Source: [Scytonema hofmanni] UTEX 2349
GTDB taxonomy: Bacteria; Cyanobacteriota; Cyanobacteriia; Cyanobacteriales; Nostocaceae
DNA length: 64,000 bases
Reading direction: 5' to 3'
Assembly: GCF_000582685.1 (NCBI RefSeq)
Contig: NZ_KK073768.1
Coordinates: 5,331,924-5,395,923 of the forward strand
Numbering within the stretch: the stretch's first letter is position 1; the number at the start of each line of letters is the position of its first letter. Position numbers and translations under genes: made by a program. Positions 1 to 9,402 of this stretch are shown piece after piece. The notes below the pieces were generated by a model. That model did no database searches and was not told where the DNA came from. It was given only the letters and a program-made list of their open reading frames with translations.

Positions 1-2615
1 GTAAGTTCTTGACTTGGGGGGATAACCATTTCATCCACCTTAGTAAAAGTCTCTTGACTTTCCGCAACTAATTCTGAGTTATCCTTAGTTTCATAAATCC
101 ATTCCAACCCTAAATAACTCTGTAATTGCTCAAATAATTTTCTTGCTTGCACAGGTTTAGCAAGAAAATCATTGCAACCTGCTTCTGTACTTTTTTGACG
201 ATCCGAGCTGAACACACTAGCAGAAGAAGCGATAATTAGTGCATTTTTAAATTCTGCTAAATTACGCAAAGCTTGAGTCATCTCAAAGCCATCCATTACA
301 GGCATCGATAAGTCAGTTATAATTACATCTGGCTGAAATTCTTGAGCTTTTTCTAAACCATCTTGTCCATTATTTGCCTCAATCATCTCAAAATTAATTG
401 GTTGTAACAAATTTACAATAACAGCCCGATTTTCCCAGCGATCGTCAACAATCAAAATTTTCCGTCTTTCACCTTGATAACCAATTATATTTTGCTCAAA
501 GTTGTTTTTTTCTAACTTAATCAAATCTGTTGCTTCTATTAAATCTAAATCAAACCAAAACTTACTACCTTTTCCATAAATACTCTCAACATGAATTTTA
601 CTGCCCATCATTTCCACAATTTGGCGACTAATTGCTAGTCCTAAACCAGTTCCTTCCGCTTTCTGTGCTATATCTCCCACCTGTTCAAAAGGCAAAAAGA
701 TTTTATCTAACTGTTCGGGTTTCATTCCCACACCAGTGTCTTCAATTTGAAAGCGAATTTTTGTGATTTTTCCACTATCAATTCCGTTATCAAGTTCAAC
801 CTGATAATCTGTAAAATCAGGCGAATTAGTCAGCACACCAACCTGAAACTTTACACCACCACGTTCAGTAAATTTGATCGCATTTCCTAACAAATTAATT
901 AACACTTGACGCAGACGTTTTTCATCAGCATGAATAGCTGTAGGTAAATGATTGAGTGGTTGATAATCGAAATTAATTTCTTTTTGTTCTGCCTTAATAC
1001 TACATATTTCTCGAACTCCCAATAAAAAGTTATCCAAATAAAAATCTGTAGGATATAGTTCTAACTTTTGTGCCTCGATTTTAGAAATATCTAAAATATC
1101 ATTAATTAATGTCAATAAATGCGAACCACACTGATAAATGATGTTAATTCCATCCTGTTGCTTAGAAGTAGCAGTTCTATCACGTTGGAGAATTTGAGCA
1201 TAGCCAAGAATACCATTAAGAGGAGTTCGCAATTCATGGCTCATGTTTGCCAAAAATTCGCTTTTTGCACGGTTGGCAGCTTCGGCTTGTTCTTTAGCTA
1301 AATTCAATTCTTTTGTACGTTCTGCAACTCGATTTTCTAATTCTGTAAAAGACTCTTGCAGTTGTTTTGCCATTTTGTTAAAAGATTGTGCCAAAATACT
1401 GATTTCTCTCACCCCGACAATTTCCATAGAAGAGTCTAAGTTTCCCGCAGCAATTTGCTCAGATGCTTGAATTAATCGGAAAATTGGTTTTGCAATTGAG
1501 CGAGAAGTAATCACACCTAAAAACGTAGCCACTCCTAAAGCTAATAAACAGAGCAAAATAGTAATGCGGGTGTTAACATTAATTTGCCCCATAAAATCAG
1601 ACTCTGGTATTGTCACCACAATCAGCCAATCTAGACCATATTTGTCTTTCCAAGGCGTAATTTGAGCAAATTGGCGCTCACCGTTGAGGGTAAATTCTAA
1701 GTATTGGCTGGCTTTAATTTGGTTTAAATTGCCAAAGTGTTTACTTAAATGCTGTGCCGTGGCTCGAATTAAGGTATCTTTACTTTCTGAGGCTTTGAGA
1801 CGTTTTGCCTCCTTATTTACGATTGTGTAGGACGCTTCAGTTGCGGAACTTGCTACGAGTAACCCCTCACGCTCTAAGATAAAAGTTTTGCCTTTTGGAC
1901 TAATTAGTAATTGCTGGAGGAACTCATGAATGTGGGAAAGACGCAGATCAGTGACTAGAACTCCCATGAAAGTGTGGGTTTCATCGTAAAGGGGGTAACT
2001 AGCAGAGATAGATATAATATCTGGAGCATCATTCCACGGATAAACTTTACTCCACACGGGTTTGCCCGCTTTCACCGCAGCTTGATAAGCATCTTCTGCC
2101 TGAGGATTGTAGTCTTCGATAAATGCTAACTTAGTGCGATTTCCTTCGTTATCTGTGGCGTAGATGTAGTTTTTACCTTTGTGATTGCGGGAAATTTCCT
2201 CAATGTCAGCATGGTTGGGATCTTTGTAATAGCCTGCTCCCGCAAATTCACCTGTTGGCAGTACGAGGGAAATATAACTTACATCAAACACCTGTATTTG
2301 TTTCCAAAAATAATGCTCTATGCCTTGAAAGTCTTGCAGGTTAAGCAAGCCTAATTTCATGGCATCGGCATTAATCTGATTAATTTGATGGGGAGTAGCT
2401 AAGTAACTATCTAGATGCTGATCGATGCGATCGCTCACCTCGGTTTGTAACTGAGTTGCCAAATCATTAATCGCTTTTTGTCCGTTGCGTAAAGAGAAAT
2501 AACCCACAAGTCCCACCGCAGCAAAGATTTGCAGAACAAACGGAACCACTAAAACAAGGCGTAATGGTACTTTCTGGGCAAGCTGGGTGCGGGTGGCGAT
2601 CGTTTTCAGTGACAT
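1..2615 (-). CDS. Hybrid sensor histidine kinase, dCache-HAMP-HisKA-HATPase-REC (partial, C-terminus beyond left edge)
   Basis: Reading the minus strand from the ATG at 2613-2615 gives 871 codons without a stop, running off position 1. Visible in order: a membrane segment at residues ~17-40, a ~270-residue extracytoplasmic region of double-Cache type, a second membrane segment near residue 350, a HAMP linker, and a coiled coil into HisKA with the phospho-acceptor motif SHELRTPLNGILGY. HATPase_c motifs follow (NLLGNAIKFT, DTGVGM, GTGLGLAI), then a receiver domain with the phospho-acceptor Asp in TDLSMPVMDG. This is a membrane-bound sensor that should autophosphorylate and pass phosphate to its own receiver. 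The ligand cannot be read from the sequence. The downstream gene is absent from the window. The short ORFs here on the plus strand are shadows. Confidence 0.93.
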   Translation of the reverse strand, partial: MSLKTIATRTQLAQKVPLRLVLVVPFVLQIFAAVGLVGYFSLRNGQKAINDLATQLQTEVSDRIDQHLDSYLATPHQINQINADAMKLGLLNLQDFQGIEHYFWKQIQVFDVSYISLVLPTGEFAGAGYYKDPNHADIEEISRNHKGKNYIYATDNEGNRTKLAFIEDYNPQAEDAYQAAVKAGKPVWSKVYPWNDAPDIISISASYPLYDETHTFMGVLVTDLRLSHIHEFLQQLLISPKGKTFILEREGLLVASSATEASYTIVNKEAKRLKASESKDTLIRATAQHLSKHFGNLNQIKASQYLEFTLNGERQFAQITPWKDKYGLDWLIVVTIPESDFMGQINVNTRITILLCLLALGVATFLGVITSRSIAKPIFRLIQASEQIAAGNLDSSMEIVGVREISILAQSFNKMAKQLQESFTELENRVAERTKELNLAKEQAEAANRAKSEFLANMSHELRTPLNGILGYAQILQRDRTATSKQQDGINIIYQCGSHLLTLINDILDISKIEAQKLELYPTDFYLDNFLLGVREICSIKAEQKEINFDYQPLNHLPTAIHADEKRLRQVLINLLGNAIKFTERGGVKFQVGVLTNSPDFTDYQVELDNGIDSGKITKIRFQIEDTGVGMKPEQLDKIFLPFEQVGDIAQKAEGTGLGLAISRQIVEMMGSKIHVESIYGKGSKFWFDLDLIEATDLIKLEKNNFEQNIIGYQGERRKILIVDDRWENRAVIVNLLQPINFEMIEANNGQDGLEKAQEFQPDVIITDLSMPVMDGFEMTQALRNLAEFKNALIIASSASVFSSDRQKSTEAGCNDFLAKPVQARKLFEQLQSYLGLEWIYETKDNSELVAESQETFTKVDEMVIPPSQEL

Positions 2616-2688
2616 CAGTTGGCGTAAAATAAAATCCTTGCAAAAGGCATCGCCCTTAAACGAAGATGTTTTGTGCTATTTATCATAC

Positions 2689-2780
2689 AGGACTTACACA
2701 CAAACTACGTATTTCTGTCCCTATCGACGGCAGGAAGCAATCTCAAAGATTTGTTTTCTGGTAACGAGTGCGTAAGTCCT
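2689..2780. repeat. MITE-like element, family 1 copy A (92 bp)
   Basis: The ends are near-perfect inverted repeats: aggacttacacac on the left and gtgcgtaagtcct on the right (12 of 13 match). The same element lies in inverted orientation at 36632-36848, where another insertion interrupts it. It has no coding capacity. A third element with similar ends but a different interior lies at 23708-23834. Confidence 0.75.
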
Positions 2781-2842
2781 ACTTATATAGTTCCCAAAAT
2801 GAGTTTGAAAATTTCAATCTCTGGCATTGGGCAATTTCAAGA

Positions 2843-2986
2843 GGGAAGGGGGAAAGGGGAAGGGGAAGGGGAAAGGGGAAGGGGAAAGGGGAAGGGGGAA
2901 AGGGGAAAGGATAAGAAAAAAGAAATACTTGTCCCCCCTGCCTCCCCTGCTCCCCCTGCTTCCCCTGCCTCCCCTGCTTCCTCCTC
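2843..2986. repeat. Low-complexity purine tract followed by pyrimidine tract
   Basis: 2843-2910 is a run of ggga/ggggaa units. 2932-2986 is a run of cccctg/cctgctt units. The two tracts are partly complementary, so they could fold back, and the G-runs could form quadruplex DNA. The ORFs called here encode only Gly/Lys/Arg or Pro runs and are not genes. Similar tracts recur at 27890-28060, 39210-39245, 40204-40270 and 45655-45720, some of them inside real genes. Confidence 0.8.
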
Positions 2987-3100
2987 AAAAATCTGCCTTA
3001 AGTGCATAATTAACCTCAAGTGAGTCCCATCAATAAAGTAGAACCATCGCTTTACCACTAGGTTATGAACACTCGTTGACAACCAGCAAGAGGTAACTTC

Positions 3101-4666
3101 ATGAAAAAACGTGAAGACATCGTGGAAAAATTCTCGACGTTTCTGAGCTTCGGAAACGCGAATATTCCTAGAAACCTGATTTGGCACACAGATCCAGAAC
3201 TTGAACGTTACATAAAACATTTAGTCAAGTCAGAACCAGAGGCTAATAAAGAATTTTGGGCACGATATTTTTTGAAAATTTTAACAGAGGTATCCCATTC
3301 CCAGAGTAGAGAAGCAGAAAATAAAAAAGATACACAAACACTAATTCAAACTGCCACGGGCAAATTTTCTGTCTCACCATCTTCTTTAATAGCAGGAAGA
3401 CACTTGTCAGCTTACTTACAAGAAGCTTGTTTGTGGGCTTCTCAAAAAAATTATCAAAAATTTAAGTTTCTTCGGCACAAATACTCATTAGAAGAATACT
3501 TTCAGATAGCTAATTCAGCTGCAAATCCTCCAGCCAAACTTTTCAAAAATTTTAACTTTGAACATCCGCAAACCAATATAGAAGGTTATGCTAAAACTGC
3601 ATTAGTACGTTTTGTCAGCAATACAATTTATCGTCAAGATATAGAGGCAAAAAGAGATAGGTTTTCTGATTATGGTTTGTTAAAAAATTTAAGTTATAAA
3701 GAATTGCGAGAAGCTTTAACTTATCAAGGGATAAACAAGAACCAAATTCCATCATACTGCTTAGTTTGGCAATGCTTAGATGAAATTTATCAACCGAACC
3801 AGAGCCTAAACAATAGGAATTTTAAATATCCAAGTGAAATACAATTAACCCAAATTACTTTTCGCTACAATCAACGGCAAAATCAACTAAATTCTTCTAC
3901 AGCAACTTCAGTAGACAAAATTCAAGATATGCTGTCAACCTGCATTAAAGCTGCTCGCAATTACCGCACCAAACGTTTTTTACCTCTAGAAGAATATGAT
4001 ACTATATCTGACTTGATGCCTACTCCTTGGGATAAACTTTTACAAGAAGAAGCATCAGAACAAGTTCAATCTCTCATCTGGGAATTATTTTCAAATATGC
4101 CAGAAGCTGGACAAATAGTCTTGAAACTTTTGCTAGGATTAAATTTAACTCAAATTGAAATCGCAGCCGTTGTAAAAAGCAAGTATCCGGAATTGCAAAA
4201 GCAATATCAAGTGGCTCGTCATTTAGCAAGATACAATAAAAATCTCTTAAAAGATTTGGCTAATCAGTGGTGGAAAATTAATCCAGAAATTTGTTTAAAT
4301 CATGACAAAGATATTGAACGAATAAAAGACGCTATGATTGAGTGCTTGCAGTCGCTGTGTCAAAACTTGTTATATTCGATTTTGGATAAAATTGAACAGC
4401 AATGCAATCATTCAAAAAAACTTTTAACTCTGACCAATGAAATAAATCTGCTGAAACAGCAAGGAGTAAAACCGTTAATTGTTGACTTATATGAAGCATC
4501 TAATATGCTTCAAGACATAAAACAGAATTTAATAAATTCTTTTAAGCAAGAATTAGAAAATAATATGAATTTAACTACAAAATCTCTAGATTTAGTTGAA
4601 TCTAAAATAGATATTTTTGTTGATGAATGGATAAAATGCAAACTGTATGTTGCTAATAAAGGGTGA
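3101..4666 (+). CDS. Sigma-70-family-like protein heading the DUF1822/CHAT-CHASE2 cluster
   Basis: 521 residues. The ATG at 3101 is preceded by AAGAGG at 3088-3093. The protein is soluble, with no signal or membrane segment. Residues ~315-395 contain a region-4-like helix-turn-helix segment (MPEAGQIVLKLLLGLNLTQIE), the 'must be efficient, then LTQxEIA' pattern of sigma factors. The first 300 residues are helical and diverged. The C-terminal ~130 residues are helical/coiled-coil and outside the usual sigma fold. Such proteins commonly begin DUF1822 clusters in cyanobacteria. The next gene begins 6 bp after the stop, so the two are surely co-transcribed. Inferred role: an alternative sigma factor or sigma-like regulator. 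Whether region 2 still binds core polymerase cannot be judged by eye. Confidence 0.7.
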   Translation: MKKREDIVEKFSTFLSFGNANIPRNLIWHTDPELERYIKHLVKSEPEANKEFWARYFLKILTEVSHSQSREAENKKDTQTLIQTATGKFSVSPSSLIAGRHLSAYLQEACLWASQKNYQKFKFLRHKYSLEEYFQIANSAANPPAKLFKNFNFEHPQTNIEGYAKTALVRFVSNTIYRQDIEAKRDRFSDYGLLKNLSYKELREALTYQGINKNQIPSYCLVWQCLDEIYQPNQSLNNRNFKYPSEIQLTQITFRYNQRQNQLNSSTATSVDKIQDMLSTCIKAARNYRTKRFLPLEEYDTISDLMPTPWDKLLQEEASEQVQSLIWELFSNMPEAGQIVLKLLLGLNLTQIEIAAVVKSKYPELQKQYQVARHLARYNKNLLKDLANQWWKINPEICLNHDKDIERIKDAMIECLQSLCQNLLYSILDKIEQQCNHSKKLLTLTNEINLLKQQGVKPLIVDLYEASNMLQDIKQNLINSFKQELENNMNLTTKSLDLVESKIDIFVDEWIKCKLYVANKG

Positions 4667-4672
4667 ACTAAA

Positions 4673-5878
4673 ATGACATCTGACTTAAATGAATTAATGA
4701 TAATTTATCCAGAAAGATTATGGTTAGAAATATCAGATCAAGCACAAGAACACGCTTGGCGATTATCTAAACAAAAGTCTTATTCTCATACAAATGCTAG
4801 TTGGAATGCCTACCTTAATAATCTGTGTTTGCATGTTTTTTGGGCTTGGCTGAAAGAAGACCCAGATTTGCGGGAGACTGTCAAGGTTTGGCTAGATGAC
4901 GAGCAACTAGCAAGCGTCTGGGAAGTTGTAAATGGCACGATGCTAACCATCGGTGATACTAATTTAGTGCTAATTCCTAGCGATAAAAGTAATTTTCAAG
5001 AGTTGCGGATTCCCCAAGAATGGGTTGATATTCCTAACTGGGCAGCTAACTATTATTTGGCTGTGCAGTTAAACTTGGAAGAACGCTGGTTTGGGGTATG
5101 GGGATACGCGACTCATCAACAAATCAGGAAAGAAGCTAAATATGATTCTTTGGATCAAACTTATTCTTTGGATGTAGAAGATTTAATTACAGATTTGAAT
5201 GTGATGTGGGTAGCACGAGAAGTTTGCCCTGTTGATAAACTAGAAGTAAAACCTTTGTCGATATCAAGTAGACAAGTAGATAAATTATTAGACCAGCTAA
5301 GTAAATTCATGTTTTATTCACCTCGTTTAGATGTGCCTTTTGAAATGTGGGGAGCACTACTGGCAGTGGAGGAATATCGGCAGCGTCTCTATCAACTACG
5401 GGTAGAAAATCAAAAAAATAACAATATAGCAAATAACTTGAGCCAATGGTTTGAAAATATCTTTGAGGTGGGTTGGCAATCTTTTGATGCGGTTATTAGT
5501 TCACAAGAGAAAACTTTAGGTGTTCAATTTAGAACTGATGTGACGTTGAACGATCTGCGTGTCAAGCGAGCCAAGTTGATTGATTTGGGGATGCAATTGG
5601 GTGGTACTTCCGTTGTGCTGCTAGTGGGTTTAACATCAGAGTTGGATGAAAAAATCAGTATTCGCGTGCAACTTCATCCGGCAAATGAAGAAATTTACTT
5701 GCTACCCTATCTCAGACTGCTTTTGCTCTCGGAATCAGGGAAAATTCTTCAGGAAGTAGAATCAAGAAATCACGATCATTTGATTCAATTAAAGAAATTT
5801 AAATCTTATCCTGGAAAAAAATTTAGTATTAAAATAGCTTTTCATGATATCAGTATTAAAGAAGACTTTGTGCTTTAA
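4673..5878 (+). CDS. DUF1822 family protein
   Basis: 401 residues, starting 6 bp after the sigma-like gene. The N-terminal half has the Trp-rich pattern of DUF1822, including the WNAYLNNLCLHVFWAWL helix and the WVDIPNWAANYYLAVQ segment where the family describes a protein that must 'live on the membrane or not'. The C-terminal ~110 residues read as a beta-rich domain (TSVVLLVGLTSELDEKISIRVQLHP). No signal peptide or membrane span is present. The family has no established function. Its fixed place between the sigma-like gene and the CHAT-CHASE2 gene suggests it links them, for example as an adaptor, an anti-sigma factor or a protease substrate. That link is inference. Confidence 0.8.
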   Translation: MTSDLNELMIIYPERLWLEISDQAQEHAWRLSKQKSYSHTNASWNAYLNNLCLHVFWAWLKEDPDLRETVKVWLDDEQLASVWEVVNGTMLTIGDTNLVLIPSDKSNFQELRIPQEWVDIPNWAANYYLAVQLNLEERWFGVWGYATHQQIRKEAKYDSLDQTYSLDVEDLITDLNVMWVAREVCPVDKLEVKPLSISSRQVDKLLDQLSKFMFYSPRLDVPFEMWGALLAVEEYRQRLYQLRVENQKNNNIANNLSQWFENIFEVGWQSFDAVISSQEKTLGVQFRTDVTLNDLRVKRAKLIDLGMQLGGTSVVLLVGLTSELDEKISIRVQLHPANEEIYLLPYLRLLLLSESGKILQEVESRNHDHLIQLKKFKSYPGKKFSIKIAFHDISIKEDFVL

Positions 5879-5898
5879 TCGCTGCTTAATTTCCAGGC

Positions 5899-8238
5899 AT
5901 GAGTAAGTTAGTTGTATTAAATTTGGGAAGAGGTGACTTAAAGCGAGGCTTTCCCTCGGTGACAGTTCAGCTATGGGAAGAAGGCAATCCCATTGCCATG
6001 CAATTTACAGGCAGCTTACCACCGGCATCGTCGCTTTGGCAACTCTACAGGCGTTGGCAGTTACTTTATCAGTTGCTGTATGAAGCGCTTTATCCTAGTT
6101 TAGGTTGGCGGAGATACGTAGAGAAACAAGATGAAGAAATTGAAATAGATGAAGAAGATGTAACTAATATTTCCTCGGTAGATTTTATTAATTTATGTGA
6201 TGATTTATCTAAGGGAATCAATACTTGGCTGAAGTCTGAGACATTTCGCAATATTGACCAAAAATTACGCACAACATTAGCCCCTAATGATGAAATTCGG
6301 GTAATTTTGGCAACAGAAGACGAAGAAGTAAAACGGCTTCCTTGGCATCTATGGAATTTTTTTGAAGATTATCAATCAAGTATTGTCGGTATCAGTGCAG
6401 CTGAGATTGCACAAGTTAAGCCATTACCTAAAAAGCCAGGGGATAAGTTAAGAATTTTAGCGATTATTGGCAATAGTGAAGGAATTGATCTCGAAAAAGA
6501 TAAAGCAATTTTAGAACAATTACCAGGCGCTGAAACAGTTTTTCTCGTGGAGCCGCAACGAAAAGAGTTAGATAAATGGCTGTGGGATAAACAGGGTTGG
6601 GATATTCTCTTCTTTGCTGGACATGGTTCAACTCAAACTGATGGAGAAACCGGACGAATTCATATTAATAAAACTGATTATTTGACGGTTCCTCAGTTGA
6701 AAAATGCGCTGAAAGCAGCGATCGCTCGCGGGTTGCGTTTAGCTATTTTTAACTCCTGCGATGGGCTTTCCTTGGCGCGGAATTTAGCTTCTTTGCAGAT
6801 TCCGCAAATGATTGTTATGCGCGAACCTGTGCCGGATTTAGTCGCACAAGAATTTTTGAAGCATTTTCTTGCAGCATTTGCTGATGGTGAGTCTTTCTAC
6901 TTAGCGATGCGAGAAGCACAAGATCGGTTGCAGGGTTTAGAAAATGAGTTTCCCTGTGCTAGTTGGTTACCTGTGATGTGTCAGAATCCATCCTCTTCTG
7001 CGCTAGTTTGGCAAAAACCAATTCTTACTTCTACACGCAAATCCTTACCAAGCCGACGTATTCTACAGATTGTTTTTCAAGTCAGCTTGTTTGTCACAGC
7101 TTTGATAATTGGAATGCGATCGCTGGGAAATTTGCAGTCGTCAGAATTGATGTCTTTCGATCATCTCATGCGATCGCGTCCTTATGAAGCACAAGATCAA
7201 CGCATCTTAATAGTTGGTGTCACCGAAGTTGATGTTCGCACTCAACCCCCCAAGGAAAGAGGTGGAGCGTCATTATCAGACAAAACTTTGGCACTCGTTG
7301 TAAAAAAATTAGAACAGTTTAAACCGCGTGCCATCGGCTTGGATATTTATCGCGAGAATCCAGTCAGCGCAGATTATCCAGACTTAGCCAACACTATGGA
7401 AAACAGCGATCGCTTTTTCGCAATCTGCAAAGCCAGTGAAGAAGACAAAAACCCAGGTGTTCCCCCACCTCCAGAAGTTAGTCTGGAACGTCAAGGCTTT
7501 AGTGATGTTGTAATTGATCCCGACGAAATAATCCGCCGACAATTATTGGCGATCGCACCAGCACTTCCTTGTTCAACTGACAAATCCTTCAACTTTCGTT
7601 TAGCGAACCGTTACTTGGCTGATTTGGGAATTATACCACAACTTAATACTGAAAAAAACTTCCAGTTTGGCAATGTCGTCTTCAAAAACTTGGAGAAAAA
7701 CAGCGGGGGTTATCACGGAATCGATTACTCAGGTCATCAAATACTGTTAAACTGGCGTTCCTCACCTCAAATTGCTCCAGAAGTTACAATTAAACAAATT
7801 CTCAACAATGAACTTACACCAGATTTAGTGCGCGATCGCATTGTCATCATTGGCACTACTGCTGAAAGCTTTCATGACTATTGGTCTACTCCCTACAGCG
7901 CTCAAAAAATGCCCTACCAAAGGATGCCAGGGATAGTTGTTCAAGCGCATATGGTAAGTCAGATTCTCAGTGCTGTGTTAGATCGCAGACCATTATTATC
8001 AGTCTTGCCGAAATGGGGTGAAGTTCTTTGGGTATGGTCTTGGTCTATTAGCGGAGGTATAATTGCTTGGTACTTCCGCTCACCATCATATTTAGGAATA
8101 GCGATCGCCTGCGGTTTGATTATTTTATATGGAGTTTGTCTTTATATATTAATACAAGGGGTATGGATACCGCTTGTTCCCTCAGCCTTGGTTTTTGTTG
8201 CTTCTAGTCTAATCGTGACACTATACACTAAAGACTAA
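5899..8238 (+). CDS. CHAT domain - CHASE2 domain transmembrane protein
   Basis: 779 residues, 20 bp after DUF1822. An N-terminal cytoplasmic part ends in a CHAT (caspase-like) peptidase domain at residues ~180-370, with an intact dyad: His242 in FFAGHGS and Cys287 in NSCDG. A membrane segment follows at ~388-408, then a CHASE2 extracytoplasmic sensor domain (~410-690, with FDHLMRSRP and IGLDIYRE signatures), and three closely spaced membrane helices at ~700-775. CHASE2 normally senses an extracytoplasmic signal for a cytoplasmic output. Here the output would be a protease domain, placed before the sensor rather than after it. Proteolytic activity and substrate are not shown by the sequence; the adjacent DUF1822 and sigma-like proteins are the obvious candidates. 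Confidence 0.88.
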   Translation: MSKLVVLNLGRGDLKRGFPSVTVQLWEEGNPIAMQFTGSLPPASSLWQLYRRWQLLYQLLYEALYPSLGWRRYVEKQDEEIEIDEEDVTNISSVDFINLCDDLSKGINTWLKSETFRNIDQKLRTTLAPNDEIRVILATEDEEVKRLPWHLWNFFEDYQSSIVGISAAEIAQVKPLPKKPGDKLRILAIIGNSEGIDLEKDKAILEQLPGAETVFLVEPQRKELDKWLWDKQGWDILFFAGHGSTQTDGETGRIHINKTDYLTVPQLKNALKAAIARGLRLAIFNSCDGLSLARNLASLQIPQMIVMREPVPDLVAQEFLKHFLAAFADGESFYLAMREAQDRLQGLENEFPCASWLPVMCQNPSSSALVWQKPILTSTRKSLPSRRILQIVFQVSLFVTALIIGMRSLGNLQSSELMSFDHLMRSRPYEAQDQRILIVGVTEVDVRTQPPKERGGASLSDKTLALVVKKLEQFKPRAIGLDIYRENPVSADYPDLANTMENSDRFFAICKASEEDKNPGVPPPPEVSLERQGFSDVVIDPDEIIRRQLLAIAPALPCSTDKSFNFRLANRYLADLGIIPQLNTEKNFQFGNVVFKNLEKNSGGYHGIDYSGHQILLNWRSSPQIAPEVTIKQILNNELTPDLVRDRIVIIGTTAESFHDYWSTPYSAQKMPYQRMPGIVVQAHMVSQILSAVLDRRPLLSVLPKWGEVLWVWSWSISGGIIAWYFRSPSYLGIAIACGLIILYGVCLYILIQGVWIPLVPSALVFVASSLIVTLYTKD

Positions 8239-8241
8239 GGC

Positions 8242-8445
8242 GTGTTTTACTCCTCCAAAAGCCCTCAGGCTGGAAGCCTAGGGCTATACAAACAAAGACC
8301 ACCTACGTGGGGGCTAAAAATCCTAGTTTTTCGTAGTCCGCGCAGGGGGACTTGGTACGCGCAACGCCCCACCCTTCAGGGTGTTGGGCAGGAGCGAAAA
8401 CACGCCCTAGGGACTAGGCAACAGAGATTTTCATACTTTAGGTGA
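8242..8445. repeat. Interspersed non-coding repeat between CHAT-CHASE2 and DUF928 genes
   Basis: The segment contains the short inverted repeats ccctcaggctggaagcctaggg and a run of other direct and inverted words typical of dispersed cyanobacterial repeats. A 67-codon ORF spans it, but its composition (Pro/Gly/Arg/Gln) and the repeats argue against a protein. It lengthens the gap inside an otherwise tight cluster. Confidence 0.6.
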
Positions 8446-8448
8446 CTA

Positions 8449-9198
8449 ATGATTAATAAAAAATTAAAACATGCATTTACCATTATTTTGACATCGCTGT
8501 GCATCACCTACATGATGCCAGTTCTGGCATATTTCGATTCATCTAATATACAAATTCGTTTCAACGAAAAAGAAGTAGATGGATCAAGTCGAGGCAGACC
8601 TTCCAAAAGGGTAGGAACAGGAAGCCGGGGAGAATGTCCACCAGTGCAAATGCCAGTTACTGCTTTGATACCCAATAAAAATCCCGGTTTAACGGTTGAG
8701 GAGCATCCTACCTTTTGGTTTTTTGTCCCTTATCAGTTTAATAATACATCCGGGGGGGAGTTTACGTTGCAGGATGAGGCAAACAATGATGTTTACCGAA
8801 CTTCTTTTAAGCTGCCGGAAACACCAGGTATAGTTAGCCTCAGTGTACCATCCACAGTAACCTTAGAACTTAACAAAAGCTATCAATGGTACTTTAAAAT
8901 TTATTGTAGTCAGCAAAATTTATCTAACCCAGTATTTGTGCGTGGATGGGTGCAAAGAAAAGCGCTCAAATCAAATTTAGAGAAACTTTTGCAAGCAGAT
9001 ATGAGACCGCGATCGCGTACTGCTATTTATGCTCAAAATGGTATTTGGTATTCAGCTTTAACCGAGTTAGCTAAACTTCGTTTTACCGAACCTAAAAATA
9101 CCGTCTTTATTAATGATTGGGCTAATTTGTTGCGAGATGTTGACTTGGAGAATTTAGCCCAACAACCGATTCTCGGAGAAGTCAAAAGCTACCGTTAA
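8449..9198 (+). CDS. DUF928 family secreted protein
   Basis: 249 residues with an N-terminal signal peptide (hydrophobic core at residues ~9-27, likely cut after VLA). The body is typical of DUF928: the PVTALIPN segment, a beta-sandwich middle with ...LNKSYQWYFKIYC, and a helical C-terminus ending in WANLLRDVDLENLAQQPILGE. It should be periplasmic or outer-surface. No enzymatic motif is visible. It belongs to the sigma/DUF1822/CHAT-CHASE2 cluster by position, despite a 210-bp repeat before it. In this setting it may be the partner that meets the CHASE2 sensor on the outer face (inference). Confidence 0.82.
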   Translation: MINKKLKHAFTIILTSLCITYMMPVLAYFDSSNIQIRFNEKEVDGSSRGRPSKRVGTGSRGECPPVQMPVTALIPNKNPGLTVEEHPTFWFFVPYQFNNTSGGEFTLQDEANNDVYRTSFKLPETPGIVSLSVPSTVTLELNKSYQWYFKIYCSQQNLSNPVFVRGWVQRKALKSNLEKLLQADMRPRSRTAIYAQNGIWYSALTELAKLRFTEPKNTVFINDWANLLRDVDLENLAQQPILGEVKSYR

Positions 9199-9402
9199 GT
9201 TATATTTTTTCTAGTAGGCGTTTCAACACCTATTTTCCGGATTGGTGCTAGGTAATAAAGATGTACCAAAGGTAGGATTGCTACGTCTCTACAAGGTTTT
9301 CGGAAAATGCATAATTAATTTATGGAGATGTCTAATAGAAAGAAATTATAGCCGATTGCACTTGGATGCAATATAGAACCTCACCCCGTCTGTTCCGGAC
9401 AT

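Noticed and set aside
1119..1470. Plus-strand ORFs inside the histidine kinase
   Set aside because: The minus strand has a continuous frame with HisKA, HATPase and receiver motifs; these are antisense.
2673..3220. ORFs on both strands over the purine/pyrimidine tracts
   Set aside because: Low-complexity translation only (EGEGER, PASPA); they conflict with the real start of the sigma-like gene.
8242..8445. 67-codon ORF between the CHAT-CHASE2 and DUF928 genes
   Set aside because: It consists of dispersed repeat DNA with no protein-like pattern or ribosome-binding site.
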